Source: Sulfurimonas sediminis (lineage in GTDB: Bacteria > Campylobacterota > Campylobacteria > Campylobacterales > Sulfurimonadaceae). From it: a stretch of 64,000 bases of DNA. The position numbers and the translations under genes were made by a program. Of the stretch, positions 53,887 to 64,000 are shown piece by piece (positions within the stretch are counted from its first letter, which is position 1; each line of letters begins with the position of its first letter). The notes under the pieces are model-generated. The model saw only the letters and a list, made by a program, of their open reading frames with translations, had not been told where the DNA came from and ran no database searches. The DNA is taken from NCBI RefSeq assembly GCF_014905115.1, contig NZ_CP041235.1, forward strand, positions 1,798,001 to 1,862,000. Reading direction: 5' to 3'.

Positions 53887-55855
53887 CACTTTTTCCGTCA
53901 CTGTTTTCAGTGTCTGTCATAGTGGCATCTGCTTTTAGTTCTTCTTCAATGCTCTCGCTGTTTTCTACAACTTTAGACTCTATGCCATTTTCTTTTTCAA
54001 AATTTATAATAATTTCTCTGACTTCGTCCCCTGTAATATTCTCTTTTTTATAAAGCAGAGCAACCATTGCTTCAATCGCCCCACTGTACTCTTTTAAGCG
54101 GTTTACAACAGCTTTGTAGTGCTCATCCAATGACTTTTTGATGTATTCATCCATCTCCTCTGCCATTCTTTCACTGTACTCACGTGTCGCCTGCTGCGGA
54201 CCGCCCAAAAATGACTGACGGGATTTTTCAAGCACCATGAGTCCTGCAATATCGCTCATTCCGTATGTCTGAACCATTGATTTTATAATGTCTGTGGCAC
54301 GTTCCAAATCATTTCCGGCACCTGTGGAAATTTCACCGATAAATACTTCTTCTGCAGCACGCCCGCCAAGTAAGGTATCTACTTCTGCCCACAGTTCATG
54401 CATCTGCATCATATATTTGTTTTCTTCAGGCTTGTTCAGTGTATAACCAAGTGCTGCCAAACCACGAGGCACTATAGAAACTTTGGAAACTTTTTTTGCT
54501 CCATCTGTTGTCTCTGCCATTAAAGCATGTCCACTTTCATGGTAAGCAACAATTTTCTTCTCTTTCGGATTGATACGGCGGGATTTTTTAGCAAGTCCGG
54601 CCAGGGCACGCTCAACGGCTTCATACATATCCTTCTGTTTCACTGTTTTTTGGCTTTTTCTTCCCGCAAGCAGTGCTGCTTCATTGACTATGTTTGCCAA
54701 ATCCGCACCGGCCAGTCCTGCTGTCAAACGTGCCAACTCTTCCAAATCCACATCTTTGTCTATTTTGACATTCTTTACATGTACTTTTAGAATCTTGACA
54801 CGACCTTCAAAGTCTGGTTTGTCCACAAGCACTTGTCTGTCAAAACGCCCGGGACGCAACAGTGCCTGATCTAGAATTTCAGGTCTGTTTGTCGCTGCCA
54901 AAATTATGACAGGTGTATCTGTTCCAAAACCGTCCATCTCTGCCAAAAGCTGATTGAGTGTCTGCTCACGCTCATCATTACCACCCATAACCCCACCGGC
55001 TGCACGACTTTTACCGATAGCATCAATCTCATCTATAAATATAATACTCGGTGCATCTTTTTTTGCCTGTTCAAACAAATCACGAACACGGGCTGCACCC
55101 ACACCGACAAACATCTCTATAAAGCTTGAACCGCTTACTGAGAAAAACGGTACTTCCGCTTCTCCGGCAACAGCTTTGGCAAGCAGCGTTTTACCGGTTC
55201 CTGGACTACCTACCAACAAAACACCTTTGGGAATTTTTGCACCGATTTCCACATAACGACCGGGATATTTCAAGAAGTCTACAATCTCCTGCACCTCTTC
55301 TTTTGCCTCTTCCACACCGGCCACATCATCAAACTTTGTGTCCGGTTTTTCCGAATTGATCAACTTTTTGGAATTTCCCATTCCAAGCAGTCCTCCGCCC
55401 ATACTCTTTTGCATACGGCCGGCAAAAAACATCCAGATGGCAATGATAATCAAAAACGGGAACAGCCAGCCAAACATCTCGGTAAACCAGTTTGTTTCAC
55501 TGAATCCTGTGTAGTCTATTTTTTCTTTGTCCAAAAGCTTTATGAGTTCATTATCCCCTTTGACAACTCTTGTTGTGTAGATTTTTGAACCGTCTGTTGA
55601 TATCGCTCTTATGTATGTTTGGCCTATCTCAACTTTTTTTACTGCTTTGGATTTCACAAGCGCTTTGAGCTCTGAATAGTCAACCGGCTTAATTCTTGTT
55701 GTTGATGTTCCCATCACAGAACTGTTGCCGGCACCTTCGCCAACCATTACTTTAAACAACAAAATCACTACAACTGAAAATATTGCAAATGTGATCAGTG
55801 GATTTTGATTAAAAAAGTTATTATTATTGTTGTTCTTGTTTTCGTTATCTGCCAT
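53876..55855 (-). CDS. ftsH: ATP-dependent zinc metalloprotease FtsH
   Basis: A 659-residue membrane-anchored AAA+ protease that degrades misassembled membrane proteins. After an Asn-rich N-terminus come two membrane helices (about 22-38 and 125-145), the AAA domain with Walker [16 protein letters not shown] and SRH-region [21 protein letters not shown], and the zinc site HESGH. The start is MADNENKN at 55855, 5 nt after prmA ends; an upstream ATG within prmA is less likely. Confidence 0.97.
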   Translation of the reverse strand: MADNENKNNNNNNFFNQNPLITFAIFSVVVILLFKVMVGEGAGNSSVMGTSTTRIKPVDYSELKALVKSKAVKKVEIGQTYIRAISTDGSKIYTTRVVKGDNELIKLLDKEKIDYTGFSETNWFTEMFGWLFPFLIIIAIWMFFAGRMQKSMGGGLLGMGNSKKLINSEKPDTKFDDVAGVEEAKEEVQEIVDFLKYPGRYVEIGAKIPKGVLLVGSPGTGKTLLAKAVAGEAEVPFFSVSGSSFIEMFVGVGAARVRDLFEQAKKDAPSIIFIDEIDAIGKSRAAGGVMGGNDEREQTLNQLLAEMDGFGTDTPVIILAATNRPEILDQALLRPGRFDRQVLVDKPDFEGRVKILKVHVKNVKIDKDVDLEELARLTAGLAGADLANIVNEAALLAGRKSQKTVKQKDMYEAVERALAGLAKKSRRINPKEKKIVAYHESGHALMAETTDGAKKVSKVSIVPRGLAALGYTLNKPEENKYMMQMHELWAEVDTLLGGRAAEEVFIGEISTGAGNDLERATDIIKSMVQTYGMSDIAGLMVLEKSRQSFLGGPQQATREYSERMAEEMDEYIKKSLDEHYKAVVNRLKEYSGAIEAMVALLYKKENITGDEVREIIINFEKENGIESKVVENSESIEEELKADATMTDTENSDGKSDEK

Positions 55856-55860
55856 TTTTA

Positions 55861-56691
55861 TTATTTCTCTCTTTTTAAAACTAATGTAACCCATTCGTCC
55901 TGGGCTATTCTTTGTGTTATTTTACAGTCTTTGTAAGCATTAAGCACTTTTTCTTCATACTTATCCAGTATACCAGATAAAATTAAGACTCCGTCTTCTG
56001 CCATTACTTTTTTTAAATCATTTGCGATAAATGTCAACACATCTGCAACTATGTTTGCTACAACTATAGTGTACTTTTCATCCAAATTTGAAGCAGAACC
56101 TTCCCAGATAGAGTGAAACTCCAAATTATTCAATTTTGCATTTTTTATAGAATTTTCAACAGATACAGGGTCCGTGTCACAAGCATCCACGACAGCTCCG
56201 AGCTTCATAGCTGCAATACCCAGTATACCACTGCCGCAACCAACATCTAAAACTCTGTCATCTTTTTTCACATATTGAGAAATTGCGCGCAAAGAAGAAG
56301 CAGTTGTCGGATGATGCCCTGTACCAAAAGCAAGTGCCGGATCTATTACGATATTTATCAGGTTTGGATGATTGTCACTCCATGTAGGATGGATGTAAAA
56401 TTTATCTATAACAAGGGGTTCTATACTGTTTTTGTAAGATTCTACCCAGTCATTGTTTTGGAGTTTTTTTTGTGTACACTCTACTTCCACAGATTTGCCG
56501 AGTGCTTTTTGTAAAGCTTCCGCAAACTGCTCAAGCCCCCACATTATAGTGTCAAGTTCTTCTTCACTTCTTATAATGAACCCGTTGTCTGTCTCTTCAA
56601 ACCCGATCGGCAAAGTATCTGCCAAAAAATCGGCAAAGAGTTCATGATGTGAAGAGACTTTCACTACTAATTCGTAGTAATGCTCCTGCAT
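55861..56691 (-). CDS. prmA: Ribosomal protein L11 methyltransferase
   Basis: A 276-residue SAM-dependent methyltransferase that trimethylates ribosomal protein L11. The N-terminal domain (about 1-100) recognises L11; the catalytic part has ALAFGTGHHPTT, VLDVGCGSGILGIAA and VANIVADVL (NxxAxxL-like). Its ATG overlaps the cheY stop by one base. Confidence 0.93.
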   Translation of the reverse strand: MQEHYYELVVKVSSHHELFADFLADTLPIGFEETDNGFIIRSEEELDTIMWGLEQFAEALQKALGKSVEVECTQKKLQNNDWVESYKNSIEPLVIDKFYIHPTWSDNHPNLINIVIDPALAFGTGHHPTTASSLRAISQYVKKDDRVLDVGCGSGILGIAAMKLGAVVDACDTDPVSVENSIKNAKLNNLEFHSIWEGSASNLDEKYTIVVANIVADVLTFIANDLKKVMAEDGVLILSGILDKYEEKVLNAYKDCKITQRIAQDEWVTLVLKREK

Positions 56692-57065
56692 TACTCAGAT
56701 ACACCCATCACTGCAGCAAGTTTTTCTTTTAAAACCTGAGGCGTAAATGGTTTTACGATATAGTTGTTTACTCCGGCTTTAAGTGCTGTAATAACCTCTG
56801 CTTTTCCACCTTCAGTCGTAACCATAATGATAGGTGTGTCTTTAAAGCGCTCATCCGCACGAACTTTTTTGACAAGCTCAAGCCCGTTCATCTCAGGCAT
56901 ATTCCAGTCTGTGATTAGCATATCAATATCAGGATTTGCGTCCATTTGCGCCCAACCCTCAACACCGTCTGCACCTTCAAGTACATCTTTATAACCAAGT
57001 CGAGCCAATGTATTTTTTATAATACGGCGCATTGTAGAACTATCATCAACAACAAGTAATTTCAA
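56691..57065 (-). CDS. cheY: Chemotaxis response regulator CheY
   Basis: A 124-residue single receiver domain: Asp7-Asp8 acidic pocket, phosphoacceptor Asp53 (LITDWNMPEMNG), Thr83-Thr84 and Lys105 (NYIVKPF). It would bind the flagellar motor switch when phosphorylated. It lies upstream of prmA and ftsH, as in Campylobacter. Confidence 0.94.
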   Translation of the reverse strand: MKLLVVDDSSTMRRIIKNTLARLGYKDVLEGADGVEGWAQMDANPDIDMLITDWNMPEMNGLELVKKVRADERFKDTPIIMVTTEGGKAEVITALKAGVNNYIVKPFTPQVLKEKLAAVMGVSE

Positions 57066-57134
57066 TTGAAATCCTTTACATAATATTTTGCATAATTTAT
57101 ATCTAATAATAGCAAAATTCTGTTTGTTTTGCTA

Positions 57135-57845
57135 TTAATTTACCAATTTAAACATTTTGGCTAAATCTAACCTGCCCTCATAATAAGCTTTTCCAATGAT
57201 AACACCATCTACTTCACCCGTGGCTATCAAAGCTTTTATGTCCTCTTCATCTTTTACACCGCCGCTTGCAATCGTACTTATTCCACTTGCTCTGGCAATA
57301 TCAAGTGTAAAATCCACATTGACACCGCTGAGTGTACCGTCTTTGCCGACATCTGTGCATATTATCGCCTCTACACCGGCATTGGCAAACTCTTTTGCCA
57401 GGTCAGTTGCCAGCATCGTGCTCACTTCACCCCAGCCCTCAACTGCCACATAGCCGTCAATCGCATCAATACCCACAGCAATAGGATATTTCGCAGCCAT
57501 ATCTTTGACAAACTGAGGATCTTTTACCGCAATAGAACCTAAAATAATCCTGTCGATTCCGATATCCAACATCTTTTGAATCGTTCCTTCATCACGAATA
57601 CCACCGCCAAGTTCAAGTTTCACATTGGAGTTTTCACGAATTTTAATGATTTGTTCAAGATTTTTAGGCTCTCCCGCAAATGCACCGTTTAAATCAACAA
57701 GATGCACCCACTCGGCACCCATTTCTTCAAATTTTTTCACTAATTCATAAGGCTCGTTTGAGTAGATTTTCGCACTCTCCATCAAACCTTTTGTCAAACG
57801 GACTGCTTTGCCGTCTTTTAAATCTATTGCAGGATATAATGTCAT
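57135..57845 (-). CDS. hisA: 1-(5-phosphoribosyl)-ProFAR isomerase
   Basis: A 236-residue TIM barrel for the fourth step of histidine synthesis. The catalytic Asp8 lies in [14 protein letters not shown], the second Asp in [12 protein letters not shown], and phosphate-binding loops in LGGGIRDE and [10 protein letters not shown]. It follows hisH by 20 nt; the rest of the his operon is not here. Confidence 0.95.
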   Translation of the reverse strand: MTLYPAIDLKDGKAVRLTKGLMESAKIYSNEPYELVKKFEEMGAEWVHLVDLNGAFAGEPKNLEQIIKIRENSNVKLELGGGIRDEGTIQKMLDIGIDRIILGSIAVKDPQFVKDMAAKYPIAVGIDAIDGYVAVEGWGEVSTMLATDLAKEFANAGVEAIICTDVGKDGTLSGVNVDFTLDIARASGISTIASGGVKDEEDIKALIATGEVDGVIIGKAYYEGRLDLAKMFKLVN

Positions 57846-57865
57846 ATTTCTCTCTTCCTTTTCTC

Positions 57866-58477
57866 TTACAGTTGTATAAAGTTTTCTAAAATTTTCAAAC
57901 CGTTTTTATGGCTTTTTTCAGGATGCGGCTGTATTCCCATTATATTACCGTGGGCAACGGCAGAAGTAAATTTATAGCCATAATATGTTTCTCCGATAAT
58001 GTCACTCTCATCTTTACATGTAACATGATATGTATGGACAAAATAAAGATAATGCTCATCATCCAGTCCTGCAAACAAAGGATGCTCTTTTGTAAACATC
58101 CTGTTCCATCCCATATGCGGAACTTTTAAAGGCTCATTGAATTTTTGTGTATCAAATTTTACAACACTGCCTTTTATAAGCCCGAGCCCTTCATGTTTGC
58201 CAAACTCTTCGGAATTTTCAAACAAAAGCTGCATTCCCAGACATATGCCAAGCATCGGTTTGCCACTCTTTGCAAACTCCTTTATAGACTCTACCATATT
58301 CCGTTCATGCAAATGCTGCATCGCATCACCAAAAGCACCGACACCGGGCAATATCAGCTTGTCATACTCTTTAAATTTATCAGGATTACTCTCAACTACT
58401 GTTTCTTGTCCAAGCTTGGCAAAGGCATTTTTCACACTTGCCAGATTTCCCATGTTATAATCAATTATTGCTATCAT
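57866..58477 (-). CDS. hisH: Imidazole glycerol phosphate synthase, glutaminase subunit
   Basis: A 203-residue class I glutamine amidotransferase. The nucleophile Cys is in [11 protein letters not shown] (about residue 78), the His-Glu pair in [13 protein letters not shown]. It supplies ammonia to HisF. It begins with a one-base overlap (TAATG) to the preceding membrane-protein gene. Confidence 0.95.
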   Translation of the reverse strand: MIAIIDYNMGNLASVKNAFAKLGQETVVESNPDKFKEYDKLILPGVGAFGDAMQHLHERNMVESIKEFAKSGKPMLGICLGMQLLFENSEEFGKHEGLGLIKGSVVKFDTQKFNEPLKVPHMGWNRMFTKEHPLFAGLDDEHYLYFVHTYHVTCKDESDIIGETYYGYKFTSAVAHGNIMGIQPHPEKSHKNGLKILENFIQL

Positions 58478-59382
58478 TAGTCATCTATCTTTAATTTTGT
58501 AAATTTAATATAAACTGCCAAAGAGACTATCAGTATACCTACACCCGCAATAATATACATGGAATAGATCAGCTTGTTTGGATCCGTAATTGCAAACTTG
58601 AACACAAGCATCAATGCTTCAATAGAGAGTGCGATAATGATAGAACCCAAAAAGCGAACCATTGTTTTGTGCGGTCCGGATATGTCATGTTCTTTGTAGC
58701 GTCCTAATATCTCCTCTTCAATGAGGGTTTTGGAGAGGTCAAAAATCGCCAACGAGAGTGTGAGTAAAATGGTTGCTTCAAAGACATCTTTAATCTGAAA
58801 ATGCCCTATGGAAATTCCATACTCAAAAAAGCTCTCTATGCCTTTTACAAACAGTAAAAGTGAAATTGCCACCAAAGCAAATGCAAAAGCAGCATAGGTC
58901 CACTTGAAAAATTCTCCAAAAAAAGTGTCCATTTTATTGAGATGTGAAATTTTCAAGACCTCTTCAAGCGGCATATCAATACATGCAACATACTTAAGTG
59001 AACCGTTTTCATCATATATAGGTGCCGATGCTGTTACAGTCAAGTCACCTGTAATCAAAGACGGATAGGGGTCTGTAATCGTACATCTGCCTTCTCTGAC
59101 TGCACGATAGTAGTATGCACGGTCCGCACGAATCTTTCCTATATCGTCATCTATCTGATCATCTTTTGTAAAAGTCGGACTTACCTGCACGCCCTTGTGG
59201 TCAAGGAGATAGACTCCCTCACAGTTTTCAAGATCTGCTTTTATTTTCAGCAGTCTCGGCATAATCATATCTTCACTTAAAGAAGGAAGTCTATTGGGAA
59301 TATTCTTTGAAAAAAGGTAACAAAAATATGCTCTGGCTTTTGTTCTACCTTCGGCAAAGTGTTGAATATCTATAGGAACCAT
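58477..59382 (-). CDS. Membrane protein with PDC/Cache-like N-domain and four C-terminal helices (paralogue 2)
   Basis: A 301-residue protein from ATG 59382, preceded by AAGGAG at 8 nt. Residues ~40-145 look like a PDC/Cache sensor (LENCEGVYLLDHKGVQVS; RADRAYYYRAVREGRCTITDPY; TVTASAPIYDENGSLKYVACID). The C-terminal half has four membrane helices with the same signature as the protein at 49820-50683 (LTLSLAIFDLSKTLIEEEI; GSIIIALSIEALMLVFK; YIIAGVGILIVSLAVYI). No helix precedes the sensor. Upstream of hisH in the same transcription unit. Confidence 0.75.
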   Translation of the reverse strand: MVPIDIQHFAEGRTKARAYFCYLFSKNIPNRLPSLSEDMIMPRLLKIKADLENCEGVYLLDHKGVQVSPTFTKDDQIDDDIGKIRADRAYYYRAVREGRCTITDPYPSLITGDLTVTASAPIYDENGSLKYVACIDMPLEEVLKISHLNKMDTFFGEFFKWTYAAFAFALVAISLLLFVKGIESFFEYGISIGHFQIKDVFEATILLTLSLAIFDLSKTLIEEEILGRYKEHDISGPHKTMVRFLGSIIIALSIEALMLVFKFAITDPNKLIYSMYIIAGVGILIVSLAVYIKFTKLKIDD

Positions 59383-59459
59383 ACAAGTCACTCCTTCTTA
59401 ATTTTACTGACCTTAGGCAGTAATTTACCTGAATTATATCAAAGATTTACTATTATTGG

Positions 59460-59465
59460 TATAAT
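59460..59465 (+). promoter_or_regulatory. -10 box of waaC, leaderless
   Basis: TATAAT (ggTATAATg) lies 7 nt before the ATG at 59473. The same spacing as for hemW and the AraC regulator supports that ATG as the start rather than the one at 59464, which overlaps the box. Confidence 0.55.
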
Positions 59466-59472
59466 GTCATTG

Positions 59473-60474
59473 ATGAAAAAAGATATTAAAAGTATTGCTA
59501 TTGTCAGACTCTCCGCACTCGGAGATATAATCAACAGCGCAGTTGTGTTGCAGTTTATTAAAAAAGAGTATCCTGATGCAAAAATAGAGTGGATAAGTGA
59601 AGAGATTTTTTCAGAGATTTTACGAGACAACAAACACCTGCATACAGTGCACACTGTCAATCTCAAAAAACTCAAAAAGACAAAAAGTTTTTCCTTGCTG
59701 AAAAAAACATTCTCTGCGCTCTCTATGCTGCCCGATTATGATGTTGTCATAGATATGCAAGGACTTTTAAAATCAGCAGCAGTTGCCAGAATCATAGGAA
59801 AAAATACCCATGGTTTTGATAAAAATTCAATACGCGAATCTTTGGCCGCACTTTTTTATAAAACAACCTCCTCTGTCCCGTATGAAGAAAATATTATAAA
59901 ACGCAACTGTTTTGTTGTTGCTGACGCTCTTGGATTTGAGATTACGGATGCTATGATTTTAAACAAAGAACCCGTTTTTCCACAAAAAAAAGAGTTTTCA
60001 CTACAAGGCGAGAAAAAAAACATTGCTTTTGTGATAGGCGCTTCCTGGTCTTCAAAAATTTATCCCAAAGAGTCTGTTGCAGACATTTGCAACAGACTCC
60101 AAGAACAGTGTTACATTATTTGGGGCAATGCATCTGAAAAAGAAGAGGCACAATGGATATGCCAACATTCAAAATATGCAACACTGGCCCCAAAACTCAC
60201 ACTGAACGAGCTTGTATCTTTTGTATCGAGTATGGATCTGCTGATAGGCAATGACACCGGTCCGACACATCTGGCATGGGCGCAAAATATTCCCTCTATT
60301 ACCCTGCTCGGGCCTACAACAACAAGAATGATCTATGAAACACCGATAAATGTGGGAATAAAATCACCCTCAAACGTCAATATTTTAAAAATAGACAAGA
60401 ACGATTTTTCTATAAAAGAAATTCCTGTAGAAAAAGTCACAAACAAAGCAAAGGAGCTTTTATATGGGCTATAA
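59473..60474 (+). CDS. waaC: Lipopolysaccharide heptosyltransferase I
   Basis: A 333-residue GT9-family glycosyltransferase that adds the first heptose to the Kdo of the lipopolysaccharide core. Features are IAIVRLSALGDIINS near the N-terminus, YDVVIDMQGLLKSAAVARI, IGASWSSKIYP, and the donor-binding LIGNDTGPTHLAWA. It overlaps the acyltransferase gene by 11 nt; the same order occurs in Campylobacter. Confidence 0.9.
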   Translation: MKKDIKSIAIVRLSALGDIINSAVVLQFIKKEYPDAKIEWISEEIFSEILRDNKHLHTVHTVNLKKLKKTKSFSLLKKTFSALSMLPDYDVVIDMQGLLKSAAVARIIGKNTHGFDKNSIRESLAALFYKTTSSVPYEENIIKRNCFVVADALGFEITDAMILNKEPVFPQKKEFSLQGEKKNIAFVIGASWSSKIYPKESVADICNRLQEQCYIIWGNASEKEEAQWICQHSKYATLAPKLTLNELVSFVSSMDLLIGNDTGPTHLAWAQNIPSITLLGPTTTRMIYETPINVGIKSPSNVNILKIDKNDFSIKEIPVEKVTNKAKELLYGL

Positions 60475-61345
60475 ATTTCTCTTACTTCTTGAAAATATTT
60501 TAATGCTCTTGCCGCATGCTGCACGAAAAGCATTTTTTACTTTTTTAGCTTTTATCGGCTATAAAACAGCAAAAAAATACCGTTGCATCGTCAGACAAAA
60601 CCTCAACTATGCCTTTGACAACAGTATGAGTGACGAAGAAATTGATACAATCACCCGATACAGTTTCAAAAATCTGCTCTACAATTTTATGCATCTAATG
60701 GAGATACGCCACCTCAGCAAAGAAAAAATTGCAGGCAAAATTACAGTAATAAATAAAAAAGAAGTTGAGAGAATTCACAAAGAAGGCCGTGCTGTTATTT
60801 ATGTTACTCCGCATTACTGTGCCTGGGAACTTGGTGCGGCAGGGCTTGCTTTACATGTAGAGACCATTGCTCCTGTTTACAAAAAGCTTAAAAACAGAAT
60901 CTATGAAAAATGGCTGCTCGATGCAAGAGCAAGGTTTGGCAATACAAATCTTGAAAAAACAAATGTTGTCAAACCCCTCATACGCCTTATAAAACAGGGA
61001 AAAGCCAGCGGAATTTTAATAGATACCAATATCAATGAAAAAGAAGGTGTTATGGTGGAGTTTTTAGGCAAACCTCTGCGTATGACGGCAACACCTGCTT
61101 ATTTGGCACGCAAATTCAACGCTGCCATAGTGCCCGTACACATACGGACTGATGATGAAGAAAATTATACAATAATTATAGCTGATGAGATAAAAGTTGA
61201 TAAAACAGAAAATGAAAAAGAAGATATACAAAAAGCAACACAGCTTCAAGCCGACTGGCTCACTTCCATCATACAAAAAGAGCCAAAATTCTGGTTTTGG
61301 CTCCATCGCCGATGGAAAAACGACAAACCGGAAATTTACAACTAA
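60464..61345 (+). CDS. htrB: Lipid A biosynthesis acyltransferase (HtrB/WaaM type)
   Basis: A 293-residue late acyltransferase of lipid A. One N-terminal membrane segment is followed by the catalytic HYCAWE (HX4E motif), NRIYEKWLLDARARFG, and SGILIDTNINEKEGVMVEFLGKP. It is the next step after waaC in the endotoxin pathway and ends 4 nt inside the AI-2E-type gene's stop region on the other strand. Confidence 0.88.
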   Translation: MGYKFLLLLENILMLLPHAARKAFFTFLAFIGYKTAKKYRCIVRQNLNYAFDNSMSDEEIDTITRYSFKNLLYNFMHLMEIRHLSKEKIAGKITVINKKEVERIHKEGRAVIYVTPHYCAWELGAAGLALHVETIAPVYKKLKNRIYEKWLLDARARFGNTNLEKTNVVKPLIRLIKQGKASGILIDTNINEKEGVMVEFLGKPLRMTATPAYLARKFNAAIVPVHIRTDDEENYTIIIADEIKVDKTENEKEDIQKATQLQADWLTSIIQKEPKFWFWLHRRWKNDKPEIYN

Positions 61346-62400
61346 GCGGTTTCTTTGTTCTTTGTTTCACACTCTTGCGTTCTGGCTTCAAAAAGTTTTA
61401 AAATTGCAAGAAAAAAAGCTGTTATTGCAGGTCCTAGAATCATTCCCCAAAATCCGAAAGTAGTCAGCCCTGCAATAATTGCAAAGAAAATAACAAGTTC
61501 GTTAAGCTGTGCATCACTCTCTTTGAGCAGTCGATTGTTTATCTCTTTAATTATCAAAGGCTTCACAAAAGTATCCGCTATAATGGAAATCACAATAATT
61601 GAATAGAGTGCTATAAAAACAGCATTTGCATTATGCCCTACCGAAAATTCATAAATCATAAACGGAAGCCACATTAAAACGCCCCCTATAACAGGAAGTA
61701 AAGAAGCAAATCCGTACATAATGCCAAAAAGCAGACCGTTATAGCCCATAAAAGAAACAGCTATACCAAAGAGTGCGCCTTCAAACATTGCCGTAGCGAT
61801 GATGGAGTAAAAAACAACACTCATAACAGCGGAGAGTTCCCGTGCAAGTAAGGTACTATCTTCAACAGACATCTGTACAACACGTTTGAGAAACTCTACA
61901 ATTGTAGAACCGTTATACAGAGCAAAAAAGTAAAAAACAATGACCAAAAAAGCATTTTTCACAAAACCTGCACTGAATGTTCCTATCTTTGCTGCTACAT
62001 GTAAAGCATTTGCAGTCAAACTGTTGATATCTATTCCTTTTAAAGAATCTGCAAGATAAGGTTTTAAAAAAAGCAGAAATTTCGGTGGATTGGTAATCAG
62101 TCCGTTTATATAGAGTTCTATATTTTGCAAACTGCTCGGCTCCAAATTATTCAGCTTGATTGTGAGTGTTGCCAAAAAGTAACCAAGCGGTGCAAAAAAG
62201 AGCATGGCAAGCAATAGACTTGATGCAAACGCCGCCAACAAACGAGAGGAAAACAACTCTTCAAAATAGTTATTGATCGTAGCCGTAGAAATTGCCAACA
62301 AAGCGGCAATAGTCATCACCAGTAAAAAAGGTTCATACAGAAGATACATCCAGTACAGAGAAGTAGCAAACAAAACAGCTATAAAATATTGTGATTTCAT
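61342..62400 (-). CDS. AI-2E family transporter
   Basis: A 352-residue polytopic protein with about eight membrane helices, typical of the AI-2E (TqsA/PerM) family. FYFFALYNGSTIVEFLKRVV, FGIMYGFASLLPVIGGVLMWLP and FWGMILGPAITAFFLAILKL match family segments. Substrate unclear; some members export quorum-sensing molecules or ions. It starts directly after ruvB. Confidence 0.88.
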   Translation of the reverse strand: MKSQYFIAVLFATSLYWMYLLYEPFLLVMTIAALLAISTATINNYFEELFSSRLLAAFASSLLLAMLFFAPLGYFLATLTIKLNNLEPSSLQNIELYINGLITNPPKFLLFLKPYLADSLKGIDINSLTANALHVAAKIGTFSAGFVKNAFLVIVFYFFALYNGSTIVEFLKRVVQMSVEDSTLLARELSAVMSVVFYSIIATAMFEGALFGIAVSFMGYNGLLFGIMYGFASLLPVIGGVLMWLPFMIYEFSVGHNANAVFIALYSIIVISIIADTFVKPLIIKEINNRLLKESDAQLNELVIFFAIIAGLTTFGFWGMILGPAITAFFLAILKLFEARTQECETKNKETA

Positions 62401-63414
62401 CTAAAAAAGTGTCCCGTCTTCATTCACACATGACATATTTAAAACATCATAGGTTGCCGGTGTTGCACGTCTGCCTTTGGCTGTTCGCTCCAAATAACCG
62501 TTTGCAAGCAGATACGGTTCCAAAACATCTTCTACCGTTCCCTCATCTTCACTTAATGCTGCGGCTATAGTGCTCAGTCCCATTGCACGCCCTTTGGCAC
62601 TTGCTAAAAGTGTCAGTAGACGCAGATCCATTTCATCAAAACCGTGTGAATTGATGCCCAGCTCATCCAATGCATACTGAGTACGCTGATGGTTTATATT
62701 TTTTTCATCGGCTACCTCTGCAAAGTCTCTGACCCGACGCAACAGCCGCAAAGCGATACGGGGCGTTCCACGACTTCTTTTTGCAATCTCCAGAGCCGCT
62801 TCATGGATGATTTGACATTCGAGCTTATTCGATGCCTGAACAATGATCTTTGCCAGTTCTTCCTGATTGTAAAAATTCATGCGAAAACTCATACCGAACC
62901 TGTCCCTTAAAGGGTTTGAAAGCATTCCTGCCCGTGTTGTCGCCCCTATAAGGGTAAATCGCGGTAAATCAATCTTGACCGTCTGTGCCGCAGGACCACT
63001 GCCGATGATAATATCTATTCTGTAATCTTCCATAGAAGAGTATAAAATTTCTTCAACGGCAGGAGAGAGCCTGTGTATTTCATCGATAAAGAGAATGTCC
63101 CCCTCTTCCAGGTTTGTCAGGATTGCTGCCAAATCACCGCTTTTTTCTATCATCGGTGCGGCTGTTACTTTGATATTTGCATTCATTTCATTGGCGATAA
63201 TCAAGGCCAAAGTTGTTTTGCCAAGTCCTGGAGGTCCATAAAACAAGACATGATCAAGTGCTTCATCTCTTTTTTTTGAAGCTTCTATAAAAACGGCTAG
63301 ATTTTTTTTAATCTGTTCCTGCCCGATATATTCACTCCACGCATCCGGACGCAATGTAACTTCACTACTCTCTTCTTCAAGAGAAAAAGTTTCAATATCT
63401 ACCACTCTTTCCAT
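62401..63414 (-). CDS. ruvB: Holliday junction branch-migration helicase RuvB
   Basis: A 337-residue AAA+ helicase. Walker A is GPPGLGKT at 60-67, Walker [10 protein letters not shown], sensor 1 [10 protein letters not shown], and the C-terminal winged helix contains [24 protein letters not shown]. With RuvA it drives branch migration. The ATG touches the panB stop at 63414. Confidence 0.97.
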   Translation of the reverse strand: MERVVDIETFSLEEESSEVTLRPDAWSEYIGQEQIKKNLAVFIEASKKRDEALDHVLFYGPPGLGKTTLALIIANEMNANIKVTAAPMIEKSGDLAAILTNLEEGDILFIDEIHRLSPAVEEILYSSMEDYRIDIIIGSGPAAQTVKIDLPRFTLIGATTRAGMLSNPLRDRFGMSFRMNFYNQEELAKIIVQASNKLECQIIHEAALEIAKRSRGTPRIALRLLRRVRDFAEVADEKNINHQRTQYALDELGINSHGFDEMDLRLLTLLASAKGRAMGLSTIAAALSEDEGTVEDVLEPYLLANGYLERTAKGRRATPATYDVLNMSCVNEDGTLF

Positions 63415-64000
63415 TAGTATATATGTTCCTCAGTTGGAAATTGACGATTCTGGACTTCATCTGCATACTCCTGCAAAGCTTTTTTAACAAGAGTAGCCCC
63501 GTCAAGATATTTTTTTACAAATTTTGGAGTAAACTCTTCAAAAAATCCCAACATATCAGAAAAGACCAAAACCTGTCCGTCTACTTCGGCACCTGCACCT
63601 ATTCCTATAACCGGAATCGTCACACTCTGTGCAACCTCTTTTGCGACCTCTGCTTTTGTTCCTTCTATCACCATACAAAAGGCACCCGCTTCTTCAACAG
63701 CCTTGGCATCTTTGAGGAGTTGTTCTCTCTCATCAGCAGTTTTTCCTTTGACTTTGTATCCGCCTTCACTTCTTACCGACTGTGGCAAAAGTCCGATATG
63801 TCCACATACTGCAATGCCGTTATCTGTCAAATGTTTTATAATTCCAGCTTTGTCTTTTCCTCCTTCTATCTTGACACAGTCAGCCGGTGTTTTTTGAAAA
63901 ACTTTTATAGCATTGCGTAAAGCATCTTCTTTGCATGTATAGGTTCCAAACGGCATGTCGCAAATGACAAAACTCTCCGGTGCCCCTTTACAGACGGCAT
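63414..64000 (-). CDS. panB: 3-methyl-2-oxobutanoate hydroxymethyltransferase, 5' end beyond the window
   Basis: The open frame continues to the right edge (ends [20 protein letters not shown] reading inward), so this is the C-terminal ~195 residues of PanB, which makes ketopantoate for coenzyme A. Conserved segments are [26 protein letters not shown] and [22 protein letters not shown]. It is followed by ruvB without a gap. Confidence 0.94.
   Translation of the reverse strand, partial: AVCKGAPESFVICDMPFGTYTCKEDALRNAIKVFQKTPADCVKIEGGKDKAGIIKHLTDNGIAVCGHIGLLPQSVRSEGGYKVKGKTADEREQLLKDAKAVEEAGAFCMVIEGTKAEVAKEVAQSVTIPVIGIGAGAEVDGQVLVFSDMLGFFEEFTPKFVKKYLDGATLVKKALQEYADEVQNRQFPTEEHIY

Overview
The window reads as chromosomal DNA of a Campylobacterota (epsilonproteobacterial) organism, most likely Sulfurimonas or a close relative. 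The evidence is the AT-rich base composition, the HobA initiator-accessory gene in the order rppH-lysC-hobA-holB-folP, the hisH-hisA-cheY-prmA-ftsH-psd-like run, and the waaC-htrB pair. The genus is an inference; no rRNA is present.

Left third (1-24000): a defence and mobile region. Two tyrosine recombinase genes (the second runs off the left edge) lie downstream of a complete type I-like BREX operon on the minus strand, transcribed brxA-brxB-brxC-[40-aa ORF]-[Abi_2/HEPN]-pglX(N)-[reverse transcriptase]-pglX(C)-[zeta-like kinase]-[60-aa protein]-pglZ-brxL. The striking feature is that pglX is cut into two open halves by a 545-residue reverse transcriptase gene. The methyltransferase half and the C-terminal half each start and stop cleanly, and nearly all junctions in the operon overlap or are separated by a few bases. 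Two further foreign modules, an Abi_2/HEPN gene and a zeta-toxin-like kinase with a small partner, sit in the same transcript. Upstream of brxA is an insertion-sequence pile: an IS1182-like element, a tandem dimer of an ISAs1-family element (one copy truncated, one frameshifted), and an intact second ISAs1-family element.

Middle (24000-39300): ordinary housekeeping genes: msrB, a cyclophilin, folP, holB, hobA, lysC, rppH, a 214-bp MITE-like element, hemW, tatB-tatC-queA, a biotin carboxylase, an AraC/GyrI regulator, dprA and a YibQ-type deacetylase. It ends in an IS1-like element that was itself interrupted by an identical second copy of the intact ISAs1-family element. That transposase has no ATG, GTG or TTG at the expected start but has an ideal Shine-Dalgarno followed by ATC.

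Right (39300-64000): rpsF-ssb-rpsR, an OmpA-like envelope protein, two small unknowns, serB, metF, serS, two FlgO-like lipoproteins, a cold-shock protein, tRNA-fMet, an ATP-grasp protein, a large membrane-anchored TPR protein, two paralogous sensor-like/4-TM proteins, the psd-like/ftsH/prmA/cheY/hisA/hisH cluster, the lipopolysaccharide genes waaC and htrB, an AI-2E-type permease, ruvB and the 3' part of panB.

Three plus-strand genes (hemW, the AraC regulator and waaC) have a TATAAT box only 6-7 bases before the start codon, so they are probably translated from leaderless mRNAs.
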